Below are positions 62,801 to 64,000 of a stretch of 64,000 bases of DNA, piece after piece. The notes beneath the pieces were generated by a model that saw nothing but the letters and a program-made list of their open reading frames with translations, was not told where the DNA came from and did no database searches. The position numbers and the translations under genes were made by a program. The stretch is from Dicaeum eximium (lineage: Eukaryota > Chordata > Aves > Passeriformes > Dicaeidae): contig VWZP01010162.1 in assembly GCA_013396995.1 (NCBI GenBank), positions 1,158,261 through 1,222,260 on the forward strand, in the 5' to 3' direction. How positions within the stretch are numbered: position 1 is the first letter of the stretch; the number at the start of each line of letters is the position of its first letter.

Positions 62801-64000
62801 GTAAAATTTTAAAAGAGCTGATGAAATTCAGTTCTGACAATAGCAAGTGATGAACATTGGAAAAAGTAACAATACATACAGAAAAATGGGGTATAAATCA
62901 GCCATTACCATTCAGCCTTCCCCACATTTTAGCACAAGTAAAGTCTCCAAAAACATCCATCCACTTCTCAGCAGCAGTCAAAAGGAAACTTGGGAATACT
63001 ACTGATCCAGTTGTAGCTGAGTTCTAGACAAAGGCAGTTGTAGTTTCACAACCAACGCTATCTCATATGGGTGGAAAACCTAAAAAGCCTTCAGACTTTC
63101 CAACTCTTCTCTGGCTCTTAGTAAGAGCAGCCTTCCAAGCTTACTGCAAGCTGAGAACAATAATTTTGAATTCAACTTAACTATGTCATGCAGTTACACC
63201 ATGTTGAGCAGAAAAGGGGTGTTAAGAATGCTAACTCTAATGGGCAGCTTTAAATGAGCTCTGCAAACACCCTGCATGAACTTGCTTTGATGGGGAAAGA
63301 AGCCTCACACTGTCATATATCCACAGGTGTCACATACAGCCTTTCAGGAGAAACCATACAGAATAGTAATCATTTAAGAATAGTGATCCACATGGAAAAA
63401 ATGATCCTACCTCATGTATTTTTCATCTGTTTGTACTACTCAAGCAATCCTTCAGCTTTGCTAAGCTCCTGAATAGGAGCAGCCTCTCCTCACACAAACA
63501 TACGCTGCCGCTGGAACCAGCTCATGCTGCGGCAACAAACACAAGACTTGGTGACTATCAGCACAACCTGCAAACAAAAGTGCTGCTCTGACAAGAACCA
63601 CCCAAACTCCTGCATCTGCACAGCCATCCAAACATTTGATACAATGTACCAAGTGCCCTTATCACAAGTGCCTTTGTGGCTAAGACTAAACAATCATTTT
63701 GACAAGAACAAACAATTTTCCTTCTCAGATCAGTGGAGCTAAACCAGAGCATTCTTGCTGATCTGCAACTTAGAAAAAATATTTTAAGGAGAACACATAG
63801 TGAATTGCTATTTTGAGGAATTGGAGAGAATGTGCCATATTACATGCAGGCATCTTTTCTCCCTACATCTAGTTCACATTCTTGTAGGTATCCATCTTTC
63901 AGATGGACAACAGGCTACAATTTAAGTGAAATTCAGCATACACAGATAGAGAGATATTATTCAGACTACAGCAAGACATTAACTGCTGCTTTGTAATTTA

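Larger units (their letters stand above)
33992..64000 (-). other. Sequence upstream of the CNTN1 start exon: 5' UTR introns or 5' flank
   Basis: The acceptor at the 5' side of the start exon shows that one or more noncoding exons lie above 33991, so at least part of this 30 kb is intronic. No open frame resembles a known protein. The longest ones (36515-36970 plus strand; 42931-43524 and 54013-54606 minus strand) coincide with locally GC-rich, low-stop DNA. Recognisable contents are CR1 copies, an LTR-like element, simple repeats and candidate regulatory sites listed separately. The remainder is AT-rich with nothing I can name. Confidence 0.6.

Noticed and set aside
1..64000. CRISPR arrays, operons, tRNA or rRNA genes
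   Set aside because: I saw no regularly spaced repeats, no RNA-gene signatures, and the DNA is clearly intron-containing and vertebrate.

Overview
This is vertebrate, almost certainly avian, genomic DNA. It is AT-rich and sparse in genes, and its dispersed repeats are 5'-truncated CR1 LINEs with the 3' tail (ATTCTATGATTCTAT-like) typical of birds and reptiles. No prokaryotic features are present.

The only protein-coding gene I can support is CNTN1 (contactin-1, called F11/contactin in chicken), on the minus strand. Twelve coding exons lie between 33991 and 9618, in the order signal-peptide exon, then two exons per immunoglobulin domain (Ig1 to Ig5), then the first exon of Ig6. Joined, they give one open frame of about 553 residues, or 12 more if an upstream in-frame ATG is used. 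All eleven internal junctions agree in codon phase, all splice sites are GT-AG, and every Ig cysteine expected in this part is present. The rest of the protein (second half of Ig6, the four fibronectin III domains, the GPI signal) would lie beyond coordinate 1. The first coding exon begins with a splice acceptor ahead of its ATG, so at least one 5' untranslated exon must lie above 33991.

Layout: 1-9617 is the intron after the first Ig6 exon, with a 1 kb CR1, a long near-palindrome and a T-rich tract. 9618-33991 is the coding exon block. 33992-64000 is upstream DNA, either 5' UTR introns or the promoter-side flank, with no convincing coding exon of any other gene. It holds several CR1 copies, one probable solo LTR flanked by a 6-bp duplication, a GC-rich block that may be an old tandem repeat, and candidate regulatory sites.

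The hunt gave no novel multi-gene system. The leads worth a second look are a possible recursive splice site, a phase-compatible alternative first exon, TATA-type promoter candidates, a CTCF-like site, the LTR, and two strong hairpins. All are inferences from one sequence and need transcript or comparative data.
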